64,000 bases of DNA. Origin: Voacanga thouarsii. Taxonomy: Eukaryota > Streptophyta > Magnoliopsida > Gentianales > Apocynaceae. Below, piece after piece: positions 1 to 10,599 of this stretch. Position numbers and translations under genes: made by a program. The stretch is from positions 2,046,001-2,110,000 of the forward strand of contig JANUWF010001213.1 in the NCBI GenBank assembly GCA_026120185.1, written 5' to 3'. Under the pieces are notes generated by a model that was not told the origin of the DNA, ran no database searches, and saw only the letters and a list, made by a program, of their open reading frames with translations. Each line of letters opens with the position of its first letter. Position 1 is the first letter of the stretch.

Positions 1-204
1 CATACCTATCCCGATAGTACACGTTCCAATCCAGCCAACTCTTAGAACGAGGAAAATAGATAAATTTTTTTTAACCTCGGAGTCCGAACAGAGCCTAACC
101 GGCACTGGCTAGGGCTGCCGAAACTGGCGCCGACCTTGTTCAGGAATCCCCTGTTCTTGTTTTTTTTCTAGTTTTTTATCTTCGCTTCCGCTGCGTGCCC
201 TGTG
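1..204. other. Unassigned left edge
   Basis: I recognise no gene here. It is mixed-composition sequence with T-runs (around 65-71 and 160-168) that ends where copia reverse-transcriptase similarity begins. It may be the flank into which the truncated copia copy inserted, or other retroelement leader sequence. Confidence 0.4.
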
Positions 205-1437
205 TTTTCTGTTTTCTATGCCTTCAGTTTGAATCTTGAGATTGAGCAACTTAATGTGAAGACAACCTTTCTACATGGTGACTTAGAAAAGGAAATTTAT
301 ATGGAGCAGCCAAAAGGGTTTAAGGAAAGTGGTAAGGAGAATCTAGTATGTCGTCTCAAGAAAAGTTTATATGGTTTGAAACAGGCACCGAGACAATAGT
401 ATAAGAACTTTGACTACTTTATGACAGATCTGAAATACCACAGAACCACATCATACCATTATGTATATATGAAGAACTTCTCAGATGGCGATTTTATTAT
501 CCTCTTGTTATATGTGGATAATATGTTAATTGTTGGCCATGATACTGTGAAGATTGACAGGTTGAAAAATGAGTTAAGCAAATCTTTTGCAATGAAAGAT
601 TTGGGTCCAGCTAAACAAATTTTGGATATAAAAATCACTCGCGATAGGTAAAATGGAAAGCTTTGGTTATCTCAAGAAAAGTATATTGAGAAACTACTTG
701 ACAAGTTCAACATGATCAATGCTAAGGAAGCTTCTACTCCACTTGCAGGTCACTTCAAGTTAAACATTGAGTAGTGTCCGAAAAGTGAGAAAGATAAAGA
801 AGACATGAAGAAAGTTCCTTATGCTTCAGCAGTTGGTAGTCTGATGTATGCTATATTTTGCACCAGACCAGATATAGCTCATGCGGTTAGAGTAGTTAGT
901 TGGATTCTCAAGTATCTCAAGGGAACTTCCAAATTATGTTTGTGCTTTGGAAATGACAATATCATACTTGATGGATACTCTGATTCAAACATGGGAGGTG
1001 ATCTTGTTAAGAAAATATCTACATCTGGTTACTTAATGACTTTTGCAAGGGGAGCAATATCGTGGCAAAGTAAGTTACAAAAATGTATTGCTCTTTCCAG
1101 TACAGAAGTAAAGTATATCGCAGCTACTGAAGCTTGTAAAGAGATTCTTTGGCTGTAGAGGTTTCTTCAAGAATTGGGCTTGAAACAAGAAAAGTATAAT
1201 CTTTATTGTGACAGTCAAAGTGCTATTCATCTATGTAAGAATTCTACGTTTCATTCTTGATCCAAACATATTGATGTGAGATATCATTGGATTAGAGAAG
1301 TTTTGGATTCCAAGCTGCTAATGCTTGAGAAGGTGCACACGGATGATAATGGTTCTGATATACTGACTAAGGTGTTGCCCGGTGAGAAATTCTTATTTTG
1401 TAGACAAGAAGTAGGTTTGGTTGTATTTCCCAAATGA
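205..1437 (+). pseudogene. Ty1/copia pol remnant: reverse transcriptase and RNase H, 5' truncated
   Basis: This is the C-terminal part of a copia polyprotein. The sequence shows the RT core ([19 protein letters not shown], then YGLKQAPRQ near 370-399), the catalytic YVDD box changed to YVDN (about 511-525), the MKDLGPAKQIL block, and RNase H (GSLMYAIFCTRPDIAHAV, then DGYSDSN near 970). Stops occur after QAPRQ, after ITRDR (about 650), near 772, near 1156 and near 1258. About 14 codons usually lying between the VSW and ILKYLKG motifs are missing. Gag, protease and integrase are absent. The wording of the motifs resembles the Tork/Tnt1 group; that assignment is inference. The gene is dead. Confidence 0.9.
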
Positions 1438-1440
1438 GCT

Positions 1441-1452
1441 GGAGGGGGAGAT
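1441..1452 (+). other. Polypurine tract of the truncated copia
   Basis: A purine run GGAGGGGGAGATT sits just after the RNase H stop and immediately before a TGTTGGGC LTR start. This is the usual plus-strand primer position in copia elements. Confidence 0.75.
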
Positions 1453-2074
1453 TGTTGGGCTAAACATGTCCAGCCCATTTGGTGGACAAAACTAAAACAA
1501 AATCAAAGCCCACAAACTGGAAAAAAAAAAAAAGACCTAACAAAATCAAAAGCAGAGACATGGCGTGTGTGTATGCAATTTCGTTGAGAGAGAAGCGGCA
1601 GTGGTAAAAGAAAGACACAGGACTTTTTTCAAACTTTGATCCTCAATTTAGATAGTCATTTGGAGTCCGATTGAGACGAAATTTGGTTCTATGTGATCCT
1701 CTCAACAAGATCTACAAATCTAATTGTTTAGATTTTGATTTTTATAACATCCTTCCAAACTCAATTCTTGTTTAGTTATAGCTTTGAGAGAAGATATTGG
1801 TATATTATTGGTGTGCCTCTAGTGTTATCTAGAGAAGACTTTATATTGCCCATTATTGTTGATAGTGAAAGTTTTACTGGATTAGGTCCCGTAATTTTTC
1901 CCATCTTGGGTTTTCCACGTTAAAATTTTGGTGTTTCGTATTCTTTACTTTGGTATTTTCTTTAACTGCTGGCATTACTTGATTGGTATCTTTAGTTTAT
2001 TCCTGTTTTTTATTGGCACTTGGGAAATAGTTTTGATCTTGGATATAATTGTGACTTGGGTAAAGCCTAGTATT
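1453..2074 (+). mobile_element. 3' LTR of the truncated copia
   Basis: It begins TGTTGGGC right after the polypurine tract. It contains the copia-LTR-like stretch around 1880-1935 (GGTCCCGTAATTTTTCCC, then GGGTTTTCCACG). The 3' boundary is approximate: gypsy RT similarity starts near 2075, and I could not find a clean CA end or a target duplication. Small ORFs inside are not coding. Confidence 0.65.
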
Positions 2075-2215
2075 GTGTTCTCTTTCGATTTATTTCCCAT
2101 CATAACTTGTTTAATAAACTTGTTAATGTCAAGTACAATATGAAGATAGACCTATAATCTCATTATTGGCAAGTTCATGTTGCTGAGAAAGATGAAACCA
2201 AAATAACGATAGTCA
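2075..2215 (+). pseudogene. Gypsy RT, 5' segment
   Basis: Decayed RT fingers/palm. Readable blocks are FPIITCLINLLM (matching the family's YPIPLI..LFD.L), then after a frameshift KYNMKIDL, an in-frame stop, YWQVHVAEKDETKITIV. The family usually reads KIDLRSGYHQVRIAEGDEPKT here. The frame runs straight into AGTCA at 2211-2215 and continues at 4004 beyond the inserted LTR. Confidence 0.8.
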
Positions 2216-3609
2216 TGTTAGTGTTATGCCCTAGAGGCAATCACTTGTACATTGTATATGACACATTTTATTTTCAATAAAATGTATTATTTATCTTACA
2301 ATTTCTTTTGTTTACTTTAAGTAATATAACTGTTCGATAAAGTCCCTAGTACAACATTGTGTTAAGAAAATCATGATAGAGATCATGATATGAGATTCCT
2401 ACTATACTGGATGGTGTTAGTACTTAAATAGTCTCTAGTCATAGTATTAATGAAACAGGACATCATTAATGCATTAAGACTAGCATGTGTTAGACTTCCT
2501 GATTTGATCAGGCGGTGGTTCTCATAACCGTGAGTATTGAGATACTCAAAGTTAATACATGAATGCTTATTAATGGAACAAATTCATTAAATGACCTAAC
2601 TTTGAGATAATCACATGGATAACTATTTAGTGCCAGTGATATAATCTCAATATAGCAAACGTGCAAATATCCTTAGACTTGAGATCTCTAAGGTATTTTG
2701 TTTGCTAAGCTTTGTACTTTAATTCCAATCTCCAGAGCTCGATCAAAGGCCGCCTATGGGATGGATATTGGATACATTATGAGGCAAACGAAAGTAGTTG
2801 AAAGGATCAATAAAAAATTCATCACTCCTAATAGTAGGGGCGAATATCTCACGGCCATTTATAGGAATTACTACTCGGAAAGTCCTTGGCTAAGGCGATT
2901 GTGTATTGAAAATAGTTCCAATTGATACACATTTAGAGTAGTGGGTTCTTGGTACAAGTACTATTGTATTCGGGTCTGAATTAATTCTGGAGGGAGTTGA
3001 CACCAATTCCGTACTCCAAACTGAATGAGATATTGTATGGTGAAGGAGTTAATTACACTGAAGTTTGTTATTGAAGGGTTCATGTCAAGTCACTTGACTT
3101 CCTAGACTCTTGGGTGGTCATAATGTGTTACTAGATACCGCTCATGATCTGGGAATATGAGTTTATTAATTGATGAATTAATCAACCAATCCTGATTAAA
3201 ATTAATAGGATTAATTCTAATTAATTATGAATTGTTAATCTCAAATACATTTTGATTAATTCATGTTCTCTACCAATTAATTGGGAAACCTAATAGGTCA
3301 TACACAATAGAGGATTATATACTCAAGATGTTATTTAATAACATAGAGGGGTTAATTGCGAGAAAGAGAAGTTGTTGTAGATAAATTATAATTAATTATA
3401 ATTTGTGATTCAAGTTGTAATTGTGGAAACTTGATATTTCCAATTACAATTAGGAAATTCTAATTGTTTTAGAATTTTAGATTTTCAGTGGATTTTGGAA
3501 CATATATTGGATATGTTCGAAACCCTAATCAAAGGGTGATTCACACGAAAATAGGAGACACAAAAAACAAACGTCTTCTTCTTCTTCTTCTTCTTCTTCT
3601 TCTTCTTCT

Positions 3610-3665
<56 letters not shown>

Positions 3666-4003
3666 GCTGAAAACGAAAATAGCCCTAGCTGCCATCTTTT
3701 TCTGCTAGCACAGAAAATTTTGGTGCTTGAGTATTCCTCTGTGTGGATTACTGTTAGAGATAATCACACACTGTAATTATAGTGGTTAGACGTCCAACTC
3801 TCGTGGAGTTTGCATAAGAGGATTGCTGGATCACGCCTCGACTTGAAGAAGATCAATTTTGTTCTTCGAACGATCACCCAAAGGTAAAAGTTGTTACATT
3901 TATTATCTTTATGTATTGTTTTCCACACATAGGCGGGTCCTGGGATGGTATCTCGTTTATTTTTCGCTGTGCCGTATAGGATACGAGCCTAAAATACCCA
4001 ATA
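2216..4003 (+). repeat. Solo LTR A1 (1.79 kb) nested in gypsy RT
   Basis: It starts TGTTAGTGTTATGCCC and ends CCCAATA (the second copy ends CCCAACA). A perfect 5-bp duplication AGTCA flanks it at 2211-2215 and 4004-4008. No internal coding region, polypurine tract or primer site is present, so it is a solo LTR left by LTR-LTR recombination. It closely resembles 31012-32748 throughout. It carries a CTT/CT microsatellite at 3573-3660. The lineage of the parent element cannot be told from the LTR alone. Confidence 0.9.
3573..3660 (+). repeat. Compound (CTT)n-(CT)n microsatellite
   Basis: About 14 CTT repeats run directly into about 24 CT repeats. The equivalent site in LTR copy A2 (32379-32407) has only about 14 CT units, so the tract expanded after the copies separated. 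Confidence 0.95.
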
Positions 4004-4510
4004 AGTCACATAGTATAAGAACGTTTGAGTTTCTAGTTATGTGGTTTGGCTTAACCAATGCCCCTATAACATTTTGTAATTTGATGAATGATGTACTATA
4101 TAATTTTCTAGATAAGTTTGTTGTTGTTTATCTAGATGATGTTGGTAATATATAATGAGATCTTAGATGATCATGTTGGTCACTTGAAACACGTATTCCT
4201 TGGGTTGAGAGAACATAAATTATATATAAAAAGAGAGAAGTATGAATTTTCTATGCAGTAGATTACATCTTGGTCATGTGATCAGTCAAGAAAAAGTTAT
4301 TAATAGATAAGAAGAAGGTGGTTATTATTCTAGATTGGCAAATTCCAACAAAGTTGTGATTGTTTCTCAGGTTGGCCAATTATTATCATCAGTTGATCAA
4401 AAGCTATTCCAAAATAGTTGCCCATTTAATGGATTTGTTGAATAAGGATCAATCATGACAATAGAATATAGACCAAGACATAGTATTCCAACAATTGAAG
4501 GAAGTAACGT
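4004..4510 (+). pseudogene. Gypsy RT, 3' segment (YLDD box retained)
   Basis: It continues the RT broken at 2215. Readable blocks are [25 protein letters not shown] (catalytic YLDD, about 4126-4143), ILDDHVGHLKHVF, REHKLYIKREKYEF, FLRLANYYHQLIK and QQLKEV at the right end. Stops and at least two frameshifts are present. This order and wording are typical of chromovirus RT. The coding run stops at 4510, where the second inserted LTR begins. Confidence 0.88.
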
Positions 4511-5912
4511 TGTTGGCAAATTGTGTCATATGAAAAGAGTGTCACACTTAAAAGAAGTTTTAGATAATAAAATGTCAGAATTACTCACACAATACACTAA
4601 GTAAGTGCACCTATCGCATATAGCATAAAATTCTAATTGCAAGTATCAAGCCTAAGGGATGGACTAAGTACCATTACTTCATTGTTTCCTATTGTCTAGC
4701 CAACCAAATTAACAAAGGAAAGATATTTACTACTACTAAGCTGTAAAATACAATTACAATCTAACCAACACAGGAGTTGCAACGGGAACATCAAGAAGTA
4801 AAGACAAAAAAAAAAAAAAAACATGTAATCAGGTAGAAGACCCCAAGAACTAGACAAGTAATGAATTAAGACCTTAGATAATTGAATTGCTAATCAGATT
4901 CTAGTATAAGTTTCAATAATGAATTTCACTCTTTCTCAAGTTATGGACTTCCTATCCCTAAATAATACCAATGGATATCTCTATCTCATTAATTTGACCC
5001 TAGAATGTATTAAACCTAAAACTCTTAAAACACTCTAGAAGAAGACAATGCCCGTACCTTTAGGTGACACTCCTATCTCATTAATTATCAATGCTATCCC
5101 CCAATAACATCTCTCAAGTTAATTAAAGAAAAATAAATCATTGAATTAATTGATCCGGAATAATCAATTTAATACAATAGGTTCAAGTATTCAAATACCC
5201 AAAATAACAATCAATCAATCTAAAGGTAATTCAATTCAAGATCTAAGTTATCAGGTTTAACCCTTTAAATATAATTAAAATAATTAAATTATCATTGATA
5301 ATTAAAAGTATAGAAAAAAGAAAGAAACTTATAGACAAATTTGGGTTCTTCCTATTATGTAATTCCCCTTGAACAACGCTCATTTCTTCTCCAAAAATCA
5401 CCTCATCACTACCTCCTGGCCTTCTTCTCTACTTGTTAGATATTAGATCGAAGACTCTAATTCCAGCCACCTAGGATTTCTTCAGTATCTCCTATTTATA
5501 ACCCCCTCAAACCCTAAAAATTGTAGATGTAATTAAAACAGAGCTTTAGTTTGAGACCAAGCAGTCCTACTTAGTTTAGACTAAGCGGCACCACTTGTCT
5601 CTCAATTCTCTCAAATCACAACACCAAGCGGCGCTGCTTCCTTCATCCTTAGAACTGCCGCTACATCTTACTACTTTTGATATGCAAGACTAGCTTACAC
5701 ATATGGCATCACTCACTTTGAACAAGGTAGCACCACTTGGCTTCTTTTATGGCACTTTTTAGCACTTTTCACCTTTTTTAAATATCTTCTCATCTCGCAA
5801 TCATACACAAAATAAGGTGAAAATATTGGGGTAAGTAGTCATTCAAACATAATTTTTTTAACAAATATAGCCGAAATGACATAGAAAATAATGACAAAAT
5901 CAACACTCATCA
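4511..5912 (+). repeat. Solo LTR B (1.40 kb) nested between RT and RNase H
   Basis: Removing 4511-5912 rejoins the gypsy frame: KEVT before it and SSE.VLRLPNF after it, with one base lost. The insert begins TGTTGGCAAATTG and ends CACTCATCA. The 5-bp flanks are AACGT (4506-4510) and GATGT (5913-5917), which fits an eroded duplication. It has no coding region. TG/CA ends and length suggest a solo LTR; its orientation and family are unknown. Confidence 0.65.
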
Positions 5913-5917
5913 GATGT

Positions 5918-6310
5918 CCTCTGAACTGTACTAAGGCTTCCTAACTTCACATTGCTGTTTGAATCACGCATAAATACTTCTAACCATGCTACTGTTGGTG
6001 TACTGGTTTTAGAAAAATATCCTATTGCTTTTGAGAGTTAGAAGTTGAAAGATGCTGAACAAAGGTACAGTACTCATGAGAAAGAGATAACAGCCGTCAT
6101 CAATTATCTTAAAACCTAGAAGCACTATCTTCTTGGCTCAAAGTTCATAATGGTAACTGATAATGTAGCCAACACCTACTTCAACTCCTAAAATAAATGT
6201 AACCTCTAAGCAGGCTCATTGTCAAGAGTTCTTGGCTAAATTTTACTTTGAGTCGATACACTGACTAGGACGAGACAATGTGTTGTGGCTAATACTCAAA
6301 GTTGAAAGAC
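5918..6310 (+). pseudogene. Gypsy RNase H remnant
   Basis: Readable blocks are VLRLPNF, GVLVLEKYPIAFES, KLKDAEQRYSTHEKEITAVI, HYLLGSKFIMVTDNVA and, after frameshifts, QEFLAKFYFE then GRDNV. The D of VTDN is kept. These match the chromovirus RNase H and tether region. Several stops make it non-functional. Confidence 0.87.
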
Positions 6311-6379
6311 AATGATTGAATATGATGTTGATAGTGACTAAATATGATGTTGCTCTAAGTATGGTTAAGTTATATTTCA

Positions 6380-7260
6380 TTAAGACCCTCAAGGCCTAAG
6401 TTAACAACAATGCTGGTTATCAACAGTTACTGAAACAAGTTCAAATGGCCTTATTCATCAGTATTGGATTAAGGACAAAATGCAAGTTGCTAAAAGCTAC
6501 AGAGTTTATGTCCCAAGTGGAAGTAGGCTTAGACGACAACTTTTAAATGAGACATATGATGGCCAATGCACTAAGCACCCAAGCATTGAATAGACCTATG
6601 CTTCATTGTCTTAAAGATTCATTTTGTCAAATATGAAAGAGGACATTGAGGCCTATATTAAATCTTGTCTGGTTTATTGATAGGAAAGGTTGAAAAGAGG
6701 AAAGAAGCCAACTTATTGTAGCCCTTGCTATGGCAATTGTCTCCATGGACTTCATCAACAGTTTTCGTAAAATGAACAGTATGATTAGTATTCCAATTAT
6801 TGTTGACAGGTTTTGAAGGTACATAATCTTTATTCCCACCCTAGAACTATGCCCCATAGATATAGTTGCTCAATTATTCCTCAAATTATTGTCAAGTACT
6901 TTGTCCTTCCAAAAGATATTTTTAGTGATTGGGACCTAAGATTCATTAGATAGTTCTGGACTATATTTTTTAAGATACTAGGCTCAAAACTCATATTTTT
7001 TACTACTACTTACCTATAAATAATGACCAAATAGAGAGAATTTATAACCTACTGGAGAAATATTTGAGATACTACATTACAATGAATTAGAAGAATTGGG
7101 TTAGAATTACTAGACATGCCTTAATTATGTTAAAATCTTCACAAGTCCTCGACTATTAGACTTAGTCCCTTTAAGTTGGCTAATAGACAACAACCTATGA
7201 CCTATCTGACATCACACTTCAACATAGTATTAGAAGGTGTCCTATAGCCTATAGACTTGC
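6380..7260 (+). pseudogene. Gypsy integrase remnant
   Basis: Recognised by the order of weak blocks across three frames: a zinc-binding region near 6600-6680, SMDFINSF (about 6747) where the first catalytic Asp lies, IPIIVDRF, a block near 6910-6990 matching the family's second-Asp region with the Asp context damaged, and ERIYNLLEKYLRYYITMN (about 7033-7087). The third acidic residue cannot be placed. Heavily frameshifted. Confidence 0.75.
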
Positions 7261-7299
7261 TCAGGCCAAGCAAGAATTAATTGATGAAACAAAAAATAG

Positions 7300-7850
7300 T
7301 CTAGTAACCACTCAATTTCGGATGATGAAATATCCGAGTAATGCTAAACAGGATGTAGTATTCCAAGTTAAATACTTAGTGATGTTGAAACTAACTCCCC
7401 AACTTTGGAAAAATGTAAACTGAAAAAATGTGCACCATAGCTTAGTCTTTATTTTGACAGACTTTCGAAGGGTTATAGAAAGAAGGGAGAGTGGCCTATC
7501 AACTTAAGGTCCTTGACTGGTTGAAGATTCATCTAACTTTTTATGTGAGTTTTCTCAAACCCTTCAACAAGGTGGATTGAAGATAGATAGGCAATAGGTA
7601 AACAAGCTCTTTCTACTATTAAAAAATAATTTAAGAAGAAGATGGCCAAGATATTGGATTATAAGCCCCATGTACTTCAAATCCCAAACTAAAGGACATA
7701 CTTTTTTGTTTAATAGAAAGATAATATAATGGACACAATGTGGGCAAAAGCTAAATCATTGTGGCAATTAAATAACAAGTTGCGAGCTTACAAGAATTCC
7801 AAGTAGACTCCTTTGAGGAGGGCTTTAAGCTCTCAAATAAAGGAAAGTTT
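7300..7850 (+). pseudogene. Gypsy integrase C-terminus and chromodomain remnant
   Basis: It begins MMKYPSNAKQDVVFQVKYLV then MLKLTPQLWKNVN, matching the family's vGDqVllKL segment. It continues to a HPTFHVSFLKP-like stretch (about 7527-7565) and a chromodomain-like tail (ILDYKPHVLQIPN, then MDTMWAKAKSLWQL..NKL.AYKNSK, about 7652-7805). This tail places the element in the chromoviruses, whose chromodomain is thought to guide integration to certain chromatin. The domain is broken by frameshifts. Confidence 0.78.
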
Positions 7851-7865
7851 TAAGAGGGAAGTATT

Positions 7866-8351
7866 TGCACAGAGCCGACATTCACCTATTGGCTCACAGG
7901 CACCATAGGTGTCTAGGCTCTCTAGCATTGGGCGTGATGAGAACCCATTTCTGGCTAGCTAACTAAAATTTCTTGATGTCAGTAGCACACCGACCATGCA
8001 GGCAAATGACTGGTGAACTGAAGACCTTTTAAGATAAAAATTCTCAAATAAATAGCTAGGCACCTAGACTGGTTTCAAGATAGATGAATCAAATGGGCTT
8101 GTTCTATTTCAGCAGGTCTTCAGATAGTTCCCATAAGAGCACCACAGGTCACGACTCTTATATAAGCAACCTATAAATATAACCTATAAAAATGTAAGCT
8201 GGTGGTTAGAGAAGAGCAATAGGCTCTTGAGAGTGTTGTAAACATTCCTAATATATGTTATTGGTCAATGAAATATAAGGTTAGGCTTTCTCCATAATTG
8301 ATGGGTTCTATTTCCATTCTTGTGTTTCACTTTTATTTTAAGTCCCTAACA
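7866..8351 (+). mobile_element. 3' LTR of the chromovirus remnant
   Basis: About 486 bp, starting TGCACAGAGCC after a purine-rich stretch (GTTTTAAGAGGGAAG) and ending TCCCTAACA. It contains a TATA-like CTATAAATATA at about 8170. The partner 5' LTR is not in the window, so the start is inferred. Confidence 0.6.
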
Positions 8352-9003
8352 AATAAACATGAAAGCTAACTAACCAAGACTTGGTTTGGTCATACAGATG
8401 GGAATAAGATCCTTCATAACAAATGACCTTCTTGAAATAGCATTTAACTATAACTAGCTAGGGCATATCTTTATGTAGCATGTGGAGATATAGAAATAAC
8501 ATATAGTAGGGTTAAGCAGTTTCAAATCATATACATTGTAAAATTTTAAGTTATTTTATATAGCTTCTTATGAAAGTTTTACATATCCTGAAATGAGCCA
8601 AAATAGAAAGTTCACAAATGGGATTTGACAAAGAAAATAATCAAGTAATTGTTTAATGGTATATATTGTTAATTAATATTGCTTTTAGATTTAGTATTTA
8701 GAGGAAGTAGACTTGGTGTCTAATTCTCTTCTAACTTAAGTTAATTTACTATTCTTTTGATGCATTTTTAGATGCAAGTTTTCATAATCAAAGTGCTAAA
8801 ATCTTTTGTGATAGATAGTATTGTACATCTAATATATCTGTGAGAAATTGATGATAATCCTCAAGCCTATGTTACTGACTAAGTATTTAAGATAAGAAAA
8901 GAAAATCTAAAATTATATTTATTACAATATTTAGGTAGTAAGCATAATTTGGCTAAGAGTTAAAGCTAAACAAAGAAAATCTAAACTTATATTTATTGAA
9001 ATG
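8352..9003. other. Intervening AT-rich DNA, no gene seen
   Basis: No coding similarity on either strand. A short local duplication near 8898-8925 and 8974-9000 (AAGAAAATCTAAA.TTATATTTATT in both) is the only structure noticed. Confidence 0.5.
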
Positions 9004-9912
9004 TGTGTGGTTTAGTTTGTAAATCTATGATGATGTGTTAAACTCTTCTATTAATATAGAAAAAGAAATAAAAAGTTCAAAACACAACAAATTATTAACG
9101 AAGTTCGATTATAATGAACGTACGTCTGTGGGGCCTGACTCAATGAAAAAGATTTACTAAAACTTTAATAAAAATTACAGGAATACATTTATTTTAATCA
9201 TCTAGTGATTTATAGTAGATTCTAACAGAATACTATGCTAGTGTTCTTTGTGTCAAATACTGAAGGCCTTTGTTAGTTCCAACTTTGTTGATTGAACTCC
9301 CTTCAATCTTTTGTTACTGGAGCATAGCAGTATTTTGTTGACACTTGAAACCTTTCCACTAAAAGGACAACTTTGTTATAGAAGATTGATTCAAATCCTT
9401 CTCAATGATAAAATTTGTAATAGCAATAATTTAAATTATGAGGCATACTTCAACAATAAAAAACTAGCAAACATATGAATGTGTATGCTTCAGAAAACTC
9501 TCGAAATATATTCATGAATTTCCTCTCTATTGCTCGGCCCTCTTTACTAAATAATTTCTTTCTACCTCTTTTCTAATGTCGCATATAGTCTCTACACTCC
9601 TTGGGCTTAATTGTATAGTAATTTTACAATACAGTATTTGATTCCTTGCTGAATTAGAAGATTATTAAAAGATTCTCTTCAAGTTTCCTAAACGTTGTTA
9701 CTTTAATTTTAGTTGGATTCTATATTTTCACACTAGAATCTTTTGAATATCTTTGCTAAGATCTTTCTTAGATTTTCTAAAATCCTTCTCGTAATCCAAC
9801 TAGAATTTATTTACATCAAACATTGCCAACATCAGTTTTACAAGTTTTCTAGATCGATTTTTCAGCATAGATGCATCAGGATTGTCAAGAAATTTTGTTA
9901 ACTACCTTAATG
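9004..9912 (-). mobile_element. 3' LTR of the SIRE-type copia
   Basis: It aligns with 20722-21618. Shared blocks include GAAATAAAAAGTTCAA (about 9067), TAATGA/CAAT spacing, GATTGAACTCCCTTCAATC (about 9291) and CTCTCTATTGCT (about 9521). On the - strand a purine run (ACCAAAGGGGAAGATCA) precedes it, as expected for the polypurine tract. The ends are placed to within a few bases. Confidence 0.8.
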
Positions 9913-10214
9913 ATCTTCCCCTTTGGTATTATTTGATGTAAAACCAATATCTATGATATATCCTTCGATAGCAATAAGTCTTCAATATCTCTGTGCAGAT
10001 ATAATCCATATTAGTAGATAATGCTTCAGAATAATTATCATGAAAATATCCAACAAAGTAAGAAAACCTACTTACTGTCACAGACCAAATAAAAATTGTT
10101 TCAATTGATCAATGCTCAGCCATCAAATGATATGGATGGAAATCACCTCAACTAACTAAGCCCTAGCCAGTTAAACAAACGAACCAATAATAGCAACAAA
10201 GTTTTGCAGAACAT
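9913..10214. other. Copia 3' non-coding region
   Basis: It lies between the LTR and the extra ORF of the - strand copia. The LTR-proximal end holds the polypurine tract (about 9911-9930, purine-rich on the - strand). No coding signal was seen. Confidence 0.45.
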
Positions 10215-10520
10215 AGTGTAGTGTAGCAAAAAATAACTTAAACATAAACTAACACAGTAGCATAAAATAAGTATACTCCCTCTGAGTGCAGCAGCTTCCT
10301 AAACCATATTATGAAATAGCAACTCCCATATATATCCATATTACTCTCCCTATTTGGATTAAAGAATGTAGTGTAGTGTAGCAAAAAATAACTTAAACAG
10401 AAACTAATTCAATAGCACAAAACAAGTATACTCTTCATGAGTGTAGCAACTTCTTGAACCATATTACGCAATAGCAACTCCCATCCATATCCATACTACT
10501 TTTCCTTTTTAGATCAAAGA
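10215..10520. repeat. Tandem duplication, ~155-bp unit, two copies
   Basis: The unit starting GTAGTGTAGCAAAAAATAAC at about 10215 is repeated from about 10368. Shared blocks include AACAAGTATACTC-type, CCATATTA and GCAACTCCCAT. The copies have diverged noticeably, so the duplication is not recent. It sits in the copia 3' region. Confidence 0.85.
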
Positions 10521-10599
10521 ATGTCAAAGTCCCAATCAGACTTATAGTGAAGGTTGAAGAGGTTTAGCCAAATAATCTTAAACATTTATCTTGTTGTTC

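Larger units (their letters stand above)
2075..8351 (+). mobile_element. Degraded Ty3/gypsy chromovirus, 5' truncated, with nested solo LTRs
   Basis: One element is recognised from pol order on the + strand: RT (2075-2215 and 4004-4510), RNase H (5918-6310), integrase (about 6380-7260), a GPY/F-like region plus chromodomain (about 7300-7850), and a 3' LTR ending at 8351. Stops and frameshifts are frequent, so it is old. Two solo LTRs split the RT-RNase H region at 2216-4003 and 4511-5912. Gag, protease and the 5' LTR are absent. Confidence 0.85.

Noticed and set aside
1735..2143. Two hydrophobic plus-strand ORFs
   Set aside because: T-rich LTR sequence read by chance; they have no start context or homology.
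3488..3670. Poly-Leu/Ser ORF
   Set aside because: Translation of the CTT/CT microsatellite in a solo LTR.
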